This document shows, in pieces, positions 17,418 through 26,358 of a DNA stretch of 33,739 nucleotides (its first letter is position 1; every line of letters starts with the position of its first letter). Made by a program: the position numbers and the translations under genes. The notes under the pieces are model-generated. The model made no database searches, was not told where the DNA came from, and was given only the letters and a program-made list of their open reading frames with translations. The stretch is from Candidatus Curtissbacteria bacterium RIFCSPLOWO2_02_FULL_40_11. GTDB taxonomy: Bacteria; Patescibacteriota; Microgenomatia; Curtissbacterales; GWA2-41-24. The stretch is taken from assembly GCA_001776505.1 (NCBI GenBank), contig MFBV01000014.1:1-33739 (forward strand), in the 5' to 3' direction.

Positions 17418-19466
17418 GTGAACCCCCAAACTCCTATTAATAACCTTCCTGGAATTGGTTCTTATTACGCAAGAAAATTAAAAAAGTTAGAAGTTGAAAC
17501 TGTCGAAGATCTTATTTACCATTTCCCATTTCGCTACGACGACTTTTCCAAAATATTTTCTATTTCCAATGTCAAGCAAGATGAAAAGCTAAGTATTCAA
17601 GGAGTTTTGTGGCAAATAAAAAACTTGAGAACCAAAAAGGGGAAATTTATCACCCTTGCAACTGTTGCTGACCAATCTGGAACAGTTGAAGTCATTTGGT
17701 TCAACCAATCATATCTCACCAAAAATCTAAAACCCGGCATGCAAATTTCGCTCTCGGGCAAAGCTACAATTGAAAGCTCTAAAGTTAAACTAATATCACC
17801 AAGCTACGAAGTTATTCGCACCGGTACTCTCAAAAGAAAAAGCAATAGCGAACACTCGACTCTGCACACCGGACGCCTTGTACCAATTTATCCGGAAACC
17901 GAAGGTTTATCATCCAAATGGCTAAGAAGCAAAATCGCAGTTATCCTGCCTTTGTACGTAAAAACTGTAACAGATTTTCTTCCAGAAAAATTAATCAAGA
18001 AACAACAATTAAAAAGCCTCGACTGGTCTCTTTCTAAAATTCACCTTCCGGAAAATTATCGAGAAGTTGAACTAGCCAGAAAGAGACTGGCATTCGACGA
18101 AATTTTTCTTGTACAGCTAATGTCTATAATCCGTCAAAAAGAGTGGCTAGAAAAAATGTCTGCCCCGAAAATAAAAATAAATAAAAGCAGAATCATCACT
18201 TTCACACAAAACCTGCCGTTTACACTTACAAATGCCCAACAAAGAGCAGTGAGTGAAATAACCTCTGATATGAAAAAAGGTATTCCAACTAATAGATTGT
18301 TGGAAGGGGACGTTGGTTCAGGAAAAACTGTTGTGGCAACCCACGCAGCTTTAATAGCATGCGACAATAATTTTGATACTCTTTTTGCAGCGCCTACAGA
18401 AATTCTAGCTTTTCAACACCAAAAAACACTTGAAACTCTACTCAAACCGCTCAGCGTGAAAGTGGGTATTTGGACAGGCAGCAAGAAACAAAAAGGCGAT
18501 ATTACATGCGGTACACATGCCCTACTCACAACTTTCAAAACAAAAAGGCAGGTAGGGCTGGTGATTGTCGATGAACAACACAGGTTTGGCGTAGCTCAAA
18601 GAGCAAAACTTTTTCTCGACCAGTCATCAAAATTAAAACCCCATCTCCTGACAATGACAGCCACGCCAATTCCAAGAACACTGGCACTAACGCTGTATGG
18701 CGATCTTAATCTTTCGATCCTTGACGAAATGCCAAAAGGTAGGCAAAAAATATCAACCTTTATAGTACCAAACAATAAAAGGCAAGATGCACACATATTT
18801 ATAGAAAAGGAAATAAAGAGGGGCAGACAAGCTTTCATTATTACCCCATTCGTCGAACCCTCCGAATCCATAACTACTGTAAAAGCAGCAACGGAAGAAT
18901 TTGATAAGCTCAAAGAAAAATTTTCAACTCAAATAAAACTAGGGCTACTTCACGGTAAACTTAAAACCAAAGAAAAAGAATCTACTATTAATAAATTCAA
19001 GGCAAATAAGATCAACCTGCTTGTAGCAACCCCTGTTGTCGAAGTGGGCATAGATGTACCTAATGCAACAATTATGCTTATAGAGTCGGCTGACCGTTTT
19101 GGCCTTGCACAACTTCACCAACTAAGGGGTAGAGTAGGTAGGGGCAAGCATAAATCTTATTGCTTCTTGTTTACAGATTCAAAAGCAGAAAGTTCACTAA
19201 AAAGGCTTAAAAGCATGGAAAAAATTCATGTTGGGTTTGAACTTGCCGAGATAGATTTAAAAATGCGAGGCGCAGGAGAAATCTTCGGCCTAAGACAATC
19301 AGGCTTTGAAAACTTTAAAGTCGCAGATTTTTCCGATAGAAAAACCATTTCCGCAGCCCAAATTGAAGCAAAAACACTGATTAATTCTGACCCAAACCTA
19401 AGTAAGCGCCCAGAATTAAAAGAGAGAATTTCAAAACTTCAAGAACAATACTCACAACCAAATTAG
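17418..19466 (+). CDS. recG: ATP-dependent DNA helicase RecG
   Basis: NNLPGIGSYYARKLKKL, LLEGDVGSGKTVVATHAAL, DEQHRFGVAQR, TMTATPIPRTLALTLYGDLNLSILDEMPKGR, QLRGRVGRG. GTG 17418 preferred; extended -10 TGTTAAAAT at 17395-17403 lies inside the longer TTG 17358 ORF. Confidence 0.94.
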   Translation: MNPQTPINNLPGIGSYYARKLKKLEVETVEDLIYHFPFRYDDFSKIFSISNVKQDEKLSIQGVLWQIKNLRTKKGKFITLATVADQSGTVEVIWFNQSYLTKNLKPGMQISLSGKATIESSKVKLISPSYEVIRTGTLKRKSNSEHSTLHTGRLVPIYPETEGLSSKWLRSKIAVILPLYVKTVTDFLPEKLIKKQQLKSLDWSLSKIHLPENYREVELARKRLAFDEIFLVQLMSIIRQKEWLEKMSAPKIKINKSRIITFTQNLPFTLTNAQQRAVSEITSDMKKGIPTNRLLEGDVGSGKTVVATHAALIACDNNFDTLFAAPTEILAFQHQKTLETLLKPLSVKVGIWTGSKKQKGDITCGTHALLTTFKTKRQVGLVIVDEQHRFGVAQRAKLFLDQSSKLKPHLLTMTATPIPRTLALTLYGDLNLSILDEMPKGRQKISTFIVPNNKRQDAHIFIEKEIKRGRQAFIITPFVEPSESITTVKAATEEFDKLKEKFSTQIKLGLLHGKLKTKEKESTINKFKANKINLLVATPVVEVGIDVPNATIMLIESADRFGLAQLHQLRGRVGRGKHKSYCFLFTDSKAESSLKRLKSMEKIHVGFELAEIDLKMRGAGEIFGLRQSGFENFKVADFSDRKTISAAQIEAKTLINSDPNLSKRPELKERISKLQEQYSQPN

Positions 19467-19474
19467 CGGTCGGG

Positions 19475-19504
19475 TTGTGGCTTTTACGCATATTATGCTA
19501 GAAT
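19475..19504 (+). promoter_or_regulatory. extended -10 promoter, predicted leaderless
   Basis: TTGTGG (19475-19480), 18-bp spacer, TGC-TAGAAT (-10 19499-19504); ATG at 19513. Confidence 0.5.
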
Positions 19505-19512
19505 CCGACACT

Positions 19513-19749
19513 ATGACTGAAAGAGATGACAGTAAACGGACTAGAGTTACGGGTATTTACCTAGACAAAGAAATTGATTCACTCGTCAGGGCAGTAGCTG
19601 CAATAAGGGGGGTTTCAAACTCTCAACTTATAAGCGACTCCTTAAAAGAATACTTTACTAAACATCATGAAGAGATACAGTTAGAATTTCAGACGTTTGG
19701 CCTGGCTCTCGATAGCTTCCGACCATCAGAGGATCAAACTACCGCATAG
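19513..19749 (+). CDS. ribbon-helix-helix DNA-binding protein
   Basis: MTERDDSKRTRVTGIYLDKEIDSLVRAVAAIRGVSNSQLISDSLKEYFTKH; start moved from 19477 because the promoter overlaps it. Confidence 0.65.
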   Translation: MTERDDSKRTRVTGIYLDKEIDSLVRAVAAIRGVSNSQLISDSLKEYFTKHHEEIQLEFQTFGLALDSFRPSEDQTTA

Positions 19750-19807
19750 AAAATTCATTGCAAAAAAAGGGTCGGTCGGCCACGACTCCATATATCTTGT
19801 TTAGTAT

Positions 19808-19925
19808 TTGACTCTTGATCCCACATGCTGTTATATAGTTTGATTATCATAAGAGAAAAATTATATCAGCAGATCGCTTTGACACCTTTCAGTAATGTCA
19901 ATGGCGCTCCTCTGATATTTTTAAA
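19808..19925 (+). ncRNA. candidate small RNA or rpmF-operon attenuator with its own promoter
   Basis: TTGACT (19808-19813), 18-bp spacer, TGT-TATATA (19832-19837); hairpin ATATCAG-CGC-TTGACA...TGTCAA-GCG-CTGATAT (19863-19918) followed by TTTTTAAAAAA. Confidence 0.4.
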
Positions 19926-19965
19926 AAATAGCTAATTACATAAAATTTAAAAGAAATTTTTAAAA

Positions 19966-20124
19966 ATGACACCGCTACCTAAGAAAAAACATGCTAAAAG
20001 CCGAACCAGAGTTCGTAAATCAACAAAAAAAATCCGGCTTCCAAAATTAGTGGAGTGTTCAAATTGTAAAGAATTAAAGTTCCCTCATAAAATCTGTCAG
20101 AATTGTAATAAATATAAAGCATGA
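19966..20124 (+). CDS. rpmF: 50S ribosomal protein bL32
   Basis: MTPLPKKKHAKSRTRVRKSTKKIRLPKLVECSNCKELKFPHKICQNCNKYKA*; four Cys zinc site; below the ORF-track length cutoff. Confidence 0.9.
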   Translation: MTPLPKKKHAKSRTRVRKSTKKIRLPKLVECSNCKELKFPHKICQNCNKYKA

Positions 20125-20495
20125 AACGCAAAGCTGATCCCAGACATCAACTTCGAGTAAAAATAATGAAGCAATTATTCGAAAAAAACTTTAGAGAATC
20201 ACTCGAACTTTCTAAACCATCTGACGCTCTCGAAATTTACTCCGATAGAAAAAAAATTGATAAGATAATTACCACTAACGCACCTGCGTGGCCCCTAAAT
20301 CAAATACCTCCTGTGGATCTTGCTACTCTTCGTCTGGCAATATGGGAATTAAAGTTCAAAAGGAAAAAAGAACCATATAAGGTTGTAATCGACGAAGCAG
20401 TAGAGATTGCCAAAGAATTTGGTACTGGAGCATCTCCAAGTTTTATTAACGGGGTACTGGGGTCTGTAGTTAAGAAGGAAATCAAACATGACTGA
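20121..20495 (+). CDS. nusB: transcription antitermination factor NusB
   Basis: MKQLFEKNF, PPVDLATLRLAIWEL, YKVVIDEAVEIAKEFGTGASPSFINGVLGSV. Confidence 0.92.
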   Translation: MKRKADPRHQLRVKIMKQLFEKNFRESLELSKPSDALEIYSDRKKIDKIITTNAPAWPLNQIPPVDLATLRLAIWELKFKRKKEPYKVVIDEAVEIAKEFGTGASPSFINGVLGSVVKKEIKHD

Positions 20496-20739
20496 CACTG
20501 AAATACTCGATGATCTAAAGAAAATCATTCACAAACAATTTGGGATTTCGGAAGAAAAAATAGAAGAAGAGTCTTACTTTGATTCCGACTTAAATATAAC
20601 TGAGCTGGAAATAGAAGATCTAGTTGCAAACATTCAAGAAAAATACAGTATAACTATTCCCGATGAAAAATTACCTTCAATAAAGAAAATTTCAGATTTA
20701 ATCGCCTATATTTACGAAAATGCGGATTCAGCCAACTAA
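20488..20739 (+). CDS. acyl-carrier-protein-like protein lacking the phosphopantetheine Ser
   Basis: ACP-length helical protein ending F.I.IPDE.L..I..ISDLI.YI; the DSL motif region reads DLNITELEIEDLV. Confidence 0.75.
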   Translation: MTDTEILDDLKKIIHKQFGISEEKIEEESYFDSDLNITELEIEDLVANIQEKYSITIPDEKLPSIKKISDLIAYIYENADSAN

Positions 20740-21451
20740 AAAACTACGAAAAACACAAGAAATCAGCACAGGTTTCAATCTATCTAACGTAGAAAAACAA
20801 ATCTCAATAATATTTAATAACAAAAGCCTTCTCGAAAACGCTTTTATCCATAGATCGTATTTGAACGAACACAAAAAATTCAAAGAACTTTCCAATGAAC
20901 GTTTAGAGTTTTTAGGAGACTCGGTTCTTTCTATAGTAGTCTCTTTGTTTTTATACAACAATCTTCCAGATAGCCCCGAAGGTGAACTTACCCAATTGAG
21001 AGCATCACTAGTTCGAACCGAAACGCTTGCAAAAATTGCTCAGCAGCTTTCTCTGGGCAAATACCTACATCTCTCAAAGGGTGAGGAGGATTCCGGCGGT
21101 CGCAGCAACAATTCAACTCTTGCAGACACGTATGAAGCTCTTGTGGGGGCAATATATCTCGACCAGAAATTCGATATTACGGACAAATTTATCGAAACTA
21201 CGATGCTTAAAGACTGGAAAACACTTACTAAATCAGCAGTTTCTGACAATAAATCAAAATTACAAGAAATCATGCAAAAAAAACATAAAGTTTCGCCAAC
21301 TTATAAACTCATTAAAAGCTGGGGACCAGACCATGCCAGACAATTCCAGATTGGAGTTTATATGGCTGAAAAGTTACTCGGTACAGGAACAGGCAAGAAC
21401 AAACAACAAGCTGCTCAAAACGCCGCTCAAAATGCCCTAAGCAATATCTGA
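20720..21451 (+). CDS. rnc: ribonuclease III
   Basis: NERLEFLGDSVLSIVVS, DTYEALVGAIYLDQ, C-terminal dsRBD (KSKLQEIMQKKHKVSPTYKLI...GTGKNKQQAAQNAAQNAL). Confidence 0.95.
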   Translation: MRIQPTKKLRKTQEISTGFNLSNVEKQISIIFNNKSLLENAFIHRSYLNEHKKFKELSNERLEFLGDSVLSIVVSLFLYNNLPDSPEGELTQLRASLVRTETLAKIAQQLSLGKYLHLSKGEEDSGGRSNNSTLADTYEALVGAIYLDQKFDITDKFIETTMLKDWKTLTKSAVSDNKSKLQEIMQKKHKVSPTYKLIKSWGPDHARQFQIGVYMAEKLLGTGTGKNKQQAAQNAAQNALSNI

Positions 21452-21453
21452 GC

Positions 21454-21483
21454 TTGAACTCTCCTGCCGTTTTTTGAGATAAT
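21454..21483 (+). promoter_or_regulatory. rpsP promoter with very short predicted 5' UTR
   Basis: TTGAAC (21454-21459), 18-bp spacer, GATAAT (21478-21483); ATG 21501; no SD in between. Confidence 0.45.
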
Positions 21484-21500
21484 CAGTGTCCAATTAAACT

Positions 21501-21767
21501 ATGGCAGTTAAATTAAGACTAGCTAAAACTGGCAAAAAACATAGGTTGTCTTTTCGAGTAGTTGCCCAAGATACCAAAAGCCCAAGAGACAGTAAATTCC
21601 TTGAAATACTAGGATACTATTTGCCGTACGAAACTAAATCTAAAAACCTTACTATAAAAACCGACAGAATTGACTATTGGGTTTCAAAAGGTGCCCAACC
21701 AACAAAAGCAGTTAGTCAGCTTTTAGAAAAAAATAAAAATGCAAGATTTGATAAAAAGTCTTCTTGA
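21501..21767 (+). CDS. rpsP: 30S ribosomal protein bS16
   Basis: MAVKLRLAKTGKKHRLSFRVVAQDTKSPRDSKFLEILGYYLP...IDYWVSKGAQPTKAVSQLL. Confidence 0.94.
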   Translation: MAVKLRLAKTGKKHRLSFRVVAQDTKSPRDSKFLEILGYYLPYETKSKNLTIKTDRIDYWVSKGAQPTKAVSQLLEKNKNARFDKKSS

Positions 21768-21972
21768 GCCGCTTGTAGAAAATATCAAAAAGGTTAAAAT
21801 CGACGAGACTCAGGAAGGTAGTAATATTAAATACACTATTCACATCCCCAAAAAAGACATTGCTAAGGTAATCGGTAAAGAAGGCCGAATGATTAAATCA
21901 ATCAAAAACTTAGTCAAAATAAGAAGTATCAAAGAAGGATCGTTTACTACCATCGAGGTCGAAGAAGCGTGA
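21739..21972 (+). CDS. khpA: KH-domain RNA-binding protein KhpA
   Basis: MQDLIKSLLEPLVENIKKVKID...KKDIAKVIGKEGRMIKSIKNLVKI; 29-nt overlap with rpsP. Confidence 0.88.
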   Translation: MQDLIKSLLEPLVENIKKVKIDETQEGSNIKYTIHIPKKDIAKVIGKEGRMIKSIKNLVKIRSIKEGSFTTIEVEEA

Positions 21973-22625
21973 CTTTCTATATCCTTACACTTTTCCCTCA
22001 AATGTTCTCTTCAGTTTTTTCACAAAGCATAGTAAACAGAGCTCAAAAAAACAGATTGGTCAAAATTAAATTAGTCAATATTCGTGACTTTGCACTCGAT
22101 AAGCACAAAACAGTCGACGATCGCCCATATGGAGGCGGAAGTGGAATGATTATAAAGGTGGATGTCATCGCTAGAGCTCTAGAATCGCTCAAACCTAAAC
22201 CTTTTTCAATTCTTTTAAGTACTGGCGGCAAAAAATATACTCAAAAAAAAGCCGGCAACTATTCCAAGAAAAAAGCCGTCGCAATTATATGTGGCCATTA
22301 TGAGGGTGTAGACTCTCGCGTTGAAAAATTAGTAGATGAAGTAATCTCAATAGGTGACTATATTCTAACAGGAGGAGAAATAGCTTCTATGGTTATTATA
22401 GATTCGGTAACAAGACTCTTGCCTAAAGTAATTAACTTGGACTCCGTCAAATCAGAATCCTTTTCAAAATCACACTTTCTTGAATACCCTCAATACACAC
22501 GACCAGAAAATTTTAGACGTTTAAAGGTACCAAAAGTACTTCTTCGAGGCAATCACCAACAAATCAGTACTTGGAGAAAAAAAGAGGCTCTAAAAAAAAC
22601 CAAAGAGCTCAGACCCGATTTATAA
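21969..22625 (+). CDS. trmD: tRNA (guanine-N1)-methyltransferase
   Basis: GTG start; DDRPYGGGSGMIIK, CGHYEGVDSRVEKLVDEVISIGDYILTGGE, YPQYTRPENF. Confidence 0.95.
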   Translation: MTFYILTLFPQMFSSVFSQSIVNRAQKNRLVKIKLVNIRDFALDKHKTVDDRPYGGGSGMIIKVDVIARALESLKPKPFSILLSTGGKKYTQKKAGNYSKKKAVAIICGHYEGVDSRVEKLVDEVISIGDYILTGGEIASMVIIDSVTRLLPKVINLDSVKSESFSKSHFLEYPQYTRPENFRRLKVPKVLLRGNHQQISTWRKKEALKKTKELRPDL

Positions 22626-22688
22626 TCGCTTTGCAGAAAACCCCGCCAAAAATTGAATATTTGGGCGGGGATGAATGCAAAGCGATTA
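22623..22688 (+). other. long two-part hairpin overlapping the trmD stop codon
   Basis: TAATCGCTTTGCA/TGCAAAGCGATTA perfect 13-bp stem, 5x5 internal loop (gaaaa/atgaa), CCCCGCC/GGCGGGG inner stem; no U-tract after it on +. Confidence 0.7.
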
Positions 22689-22750
22689 CATACTTTCGAG
22701 GAAGTAATCTTTCGCAAGTTATGAGGATTTTCTGCGCTCTTGTAAACTTG

Positions 22751-22780
22751 AAGACAAAACCGAGGACTCTTAGTCCTCGG
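22751..22780 (-). terminator. Rho-independent terminator of the minus-strand pilus cluster
   Basis: CCGAGGACT-CTT-AGTCCTCGG (22760-22780); on the minus strand followed by TTTTGTCTT. Confidence 0.8.
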
Positions 22781-22798
22781 AAGTTTATTAAAAATAAT

Positions 22799-23566
22799 TT
22801 AATAAGGGTCGAAAGGATTACCGCGACCTGTTGGTACAGACGGTACAGTTGGAGCCACAAAAGTCTCAGGAGATTGTACATTTCGAAGAAGTTCCTCTTC
22901 TTTAGACGTCAATTCTTCGACAGGCGCCTCAATTGAACCCAAACTTTGCGGTAATTCTCTCCAATGGGCATTAACTGAAAATGATGTAGATAGTTGGGTT
23001 GATTCCCCTCTACCCGCTGTAATTCCGATACTATCAATAGATACTACTCGGGAAAAAGAATATAACCGGGCTAAAAACTCAAGCAATGATTGGTACTCAC
23101 TAGTTAAAGAAAGTCTTACTTCTACTCGTGGACTGTCACCACCTCCTGTACTTTTAGCCGAAACTGGTGCTCTTATTGTTTTTGCACTACCAAATGTCCC
23201 TGTAACAGCTTCAATTTTAGTCAGCAATACTCCAGTAGCACTTGCTGAATCTTCAATTTGCCGCAGCAAGCCAAATACGTTATTATCCGAAGGTAACAAC
23301 AGCTCAGCTGCTGCCAGTTGATCTTCAAGCTCGGATTGGTTTAAATTAGCTAAAATTTCTGCCTTCTGTTCTAAAATCGTGGCTCTACCTGCAAGCTGCT
23401 CGTTATCAGCTTTTAACTCTAAAATCTCATTGATTTTCGGCCATATTATTAACACTGCTATTAAAATTGAAATAATTATCCCACCAATCGGTATACCAAT
23501 CTCTAAGATTTTAGCAACATCTTGTCCTTCACTAACTTTAGAAAATTTTACTTTAGATAAATCCAT
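22799..23566 (-). CDS. PilO-like type IV pilus assembly protein
   Basis: N-terminal TM then coiled coil; position directly after pilN; C-terminal proline-rich GNPFDPY. Confidence 0.7.
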   Translation of the reverse strand: MDLSKVKFSKVSEGQDVAKILEIGIPIGGIIISILIAVLIIWPKINEILELKADNEQLAGRATILEQKAEILANLNQSELEDQLAAAELLLPSDNNVFGLLRQIEDSASATGVLLTKIEAVTGTFGSAKTIRAPVSAKSTGGGDSPRVEVRLSLTSEYQSLLEFLARLYSFSRVVSIDSIGITAGRGESTQLSTSFSVNAHWRELPQSLGSIEAPVEELTSKEEELLRNVQSPETFVAPTVPSVPTGRGNPFDPY

Positions 23567-24103
23567 TTAATTATTGAGTTCTGCCGATATATCAAAAGTA
23601 TATTCGCGGGTTTGATCCGCTACGAGCGAATTTACTAAAACATTACTAACTATTGCTGAACCTTTCTCGGAAAGAAGCGCAGATACTAACCCGGCAACCT
23701 CAGCGCTCGAAGCAGCTTTACCCTTAAAAGTAACGACATCTAAACCCACACTAATATTGTTAAAAGAAACTCTTTGCGGAATAATTTCAACCAAAGTCCC
23801 GTAAAAATTTAAAAAGTCTACTCTAGAATTTATTAAATCATTAGCTCTTGCAGCCTTATCCTTAGTAACCACAAGCAATTCTTCCGTTGATTTGTATTTA
23901 TTAACTGTTGCTGAAGCCTCCTCGACTCTGCTTATTAAATCTTTTCTGATGGAAACAAAATATCCAAAAAAAGCAAGTGTCACTATAGCTACAATTGCTG
24001 TCAAAGCAAGTAGCGCTACGGAAGCAATTACTATTTTACTTCTTACTTTGTCAAAATCCTCGGTTTTTTTTGCTTCCTCGGGTACAAGATTTATTTCCGA
24101 CAT
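23567..24103 (-). CDS. PilN-like type IV pilus assembly protein
   Basis: MSEINLVPEEAKK start, single TM, PQRVSFNNISV; between pilM and pilO. Confidence 0.75.
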   Translation of the reverse strand: MSEINLVPEEAKKTEDFDKVRSKIVIASVALLALTAIVAIVTLAFFGYFVSIRKDLISRVEEASATVNKYKSTEELLVVTKDKAARANDLINSRVDFLNFYGTLVEIIPQRVSFNNISVGLDVVTFKGKAASSAEVAGLVSALLSEKGSAIVSNVLVNSLVADQTREYTFDISAELNN

Positions 24104-24180
24104 TTTTAAAATTTATTTTTTATTACTAATTTTAAGCGTATCAAAATTACAGACTTTTTGCACAAACTTAATTTATAGTT

Positions 24181-25200
24181 TCAAGTTCTTAAAGCAAGCC
24201 CGGTCGCAATACTATAAAAACTCCCTTGACCCGGCATCTTTAAAATTAACCCTTCCTTAGCAAAATTGGCCCAGGGATCTCCTAGAGAAACTTCCACACT
24301 CGTTTTTTCAGTTACAAACTCTGCAAGTCCGGGCAAGTAGGCACTCCCTCCACAAATTACTACTCCCGATAACCGCTGATCTCCCATGTGTGATCTGGCA
24401 TAATCAATTGCTTTCAAAATTTCAGTGGTTACTACTTCCAAAACCGGCCTTAGAATCCTTGATATCTTTCCAGAAAGTTTGTCTTCCAAAATCCCATAAG
24501 CCATCTTATACTCTTCTGCCTGCTTCGAAGCTAAGTTAAACTCAGTCATAATCGCTTTAGTTAAGGCTGCTCCACCGGATGCTATTGATCTTGTAAAGAA
24601 TACATTACCCTCCTTAATAAGCACAAGTTCCGTTGAAGAAGCTCCCATAGAAACAATAAGTGAAGGCGGATCATTTTTATTTGATAGAGCCCTTGCAAGT
24701 GAAGAAGACTCAGTTTCTACCGCGGAAAGTGAAAACCCCGACATTTTTACTACCTCTAAATATTTCTCTATCACTCTTTTGGGAGCCGCCACAAGTAAAA
24801 CGGCCATCTTGCCTCCACTTCCAGGTTGTGGACGGGACAATACTTTATACTGTAAATTAACATCCTTTATAGGCAGTGGAATATATTGGTCAGCTTCGAA
24901 ATTTATAGCGGCAGAAAGTTCTTTGTCGGTTAAATTAGGTAACTCAATTAACCTTGTGACAGCTTGTGCTTCCACTATAGATACTGTACATTTATTACTA
25001 TGAATTTTAGAATTTTTAACGAGAGTTTTAATGGTTTCAGCAAGTTGTTTGAGCTCAGGTTTCACTTCGGATCGCAAACCTGCCCCGGGTGTTGCAGCAC
25101 TACCTACTGCAACTAACGATCTGCTACTGCCACTAATTTTTACTTGTACTACTTTTATAAATGATCTACCTATATCTAAACCGAAAATTTGGGCAGCCAT
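24181..25200 (-). CDS. pilM: type IV pilus assembly protein PilM
   Basis: FGLDIGRSFIKVVQ, INFEADQYIPLPI, VSMGASSTELVL, VVICGGSAYLPGLAEF. Confidence 0.92.
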   Translation of the reverse strand: MAAQIFGLDIGRSFIKVVQVKISGSSRSLVAVGSAATPGAGLRSEVKPELKQLAETIKTLVKNSKIHSNKCTVSIVEAQAVTRLIELPNLTDKELSAAINFEADQYIPLPIKDVNLQYKVLSRPQPGSGGKMAVLLVAAPKRVIEKYLEVVKMSGFSLSAVETESSSLARALSNKNDPPSLIVSMGASSTELVLIKEGNVFFTRSIASGGAALTKAIMTEFNLASKQAEEYKMAYGILEDKLSGKISRILRPVLEVVTTEILKAIDYARSHMGDQRLSGVVICGGSAYLPGLAEFVTEKTSVEVSLGDPWANFAKEGLILKMPGQGSFYSIATGLALRT

Positions 25201-25210
25201 CGTAAAAGCG

Positions 25211-25465
25211 TTACTCCGCTGAAGGACTTCCTTCTAAGTCCAACTCAGCTGACACTGTAGCTGGGCTAGGGGAGGGTAAAATGATTGGGTCCGGTGAGGG
25301 TATGTTTCTTACAACATCCTGTACTGTCTGTGGATCTATACTTCTATTTCCAGCAGATATTTGAGGTTGTTCTTGGCTCCTGTTTGCAAAAATAATAAGA
25401 AGTATTACAGGAACTACCAATGCGCCAAGCCCGATTATAGAAAGTGCGATCTTTTTCTGTTCCAT
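25211..25465 (-). CDS. hypothetical single-TM protein in pilus cluster
   Basis: ORF between pilM and a PilX-like gene; TM IGLGALVVPVILLIIF. Confidence 0.55.
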   Translation of the reverse strand: MEQKKIALSIIGLGALVVPVILLIIFANRSQEQPQISAGNRSIDPQTVQDVVRNIPSPDPIILPSPSPATVSAELDLEGSPSAE

Positions 25466-25467
25466 AA

Positions 25468-26304
25468 TTATTTTATTATATCTGTTTCGGAATACAGTGC
25501 GAAGTCAAATACTGCCGGAACCTGTGGCAGAGCCGACCTTGTAACCTGCACTTTTCTGGTGACTCCGATTTCAGTTGTTGCCGTAGATGATACATCATAA
25601 ACCTGCAGCGGTAAATCAGCACCTACACCCGCTACCCGCGGAGTAGTCTTAGTAAAAAACGGCCTAATTCTTAAAACTTCCGGCGAAAGAGACGAAACAT
25701 CTACCTCAACGCAGTGCATAAATCCACTGGGTGAACATGGTGAAGTGCCAGGCGGGTTAGGGCCTAATATTTCGCCTCGCGCCGCACCTGAAATTGTACC
25801 TGGGAAATACCACCTCTCAATATTGTAAGAAGGTGCTGGACCATAAACCAGTGAAATCTCCACCGCCGCCGATCCATTAGCTACGACTTCAATAGGATCG
25901 TTTTCAATTGCCCACTCAACCCTAACGCTATCACCGACAAATCCATCTAAGTCTATCTGCGCCACGTTACCCAATTTAATCGGTGCCGGATAAACGCTGG
26001 AAGATTTAATATTGACTTTTGCACCGGTTCCACCGACAGAAATATCACACTCTGCTGTATCGCTGCCAACCAAACTACATCCGGCTGGTGCATCGCCTTG
26101 AGTAGTAATAGCGGTCCCAATAGCCTCAAGATTCGAAAGTACATCCTCGACACCCCCTTCAGCTGCTGTAAATGCGCGCTGAGATTGTTCTGTTTGGGTC
26201 GAAGTTCTTAAGTTTGTTATATTTCTGGAGGCAACAGAAAGACCAACTGCTAAAATTACCACAACTACCAAAAGAACAAGGATCAAGATTTGACCTTGCT
26301 TCAT
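25468..26304 (-). CDS. PilX/GspK-like minor pilin-type protein
   Basis: MKQGQILILVLLVVVVILAVGLSVASRNITNLRTSTQTEQSQRAFTAAEGGVE. Confidence 0.7.
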   Translation of the reverse strand: MKQGQILILVLLVVVVILAVGLSVASRNITNLRTSTQTEQSQRAFTAAEGGVEDVLSNLEAIGTAITTQGDAPAGCSLVGSDTAECDISVGGTGAKVNIKSSSVYPAPIKLGNVAQIDLDGFVGDSVRVEWAIENDPIEVVANGSAAVEISLVYGPAPSYNIERWYFPGTISGAARGEILGPNPPGTSPCSPSGFMHCVEVDVSSLSPEVLRIRPFFTKTTPRVAGVGADLPLQVYDVSSTATTEIGVTRKVQVTRSALPQVPAVFDFALYSETDIIK

Positions 26305-26358
26305 ATCTTATTCCATTTTCAAATGTACAAGGTTAAATGTCAACTCCTTTCAAAGCAG

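Noticed and set aside
21027-21440. ORF 21027..21440 (+)
   Set aside because: Alternative frame inside rnc without family features.
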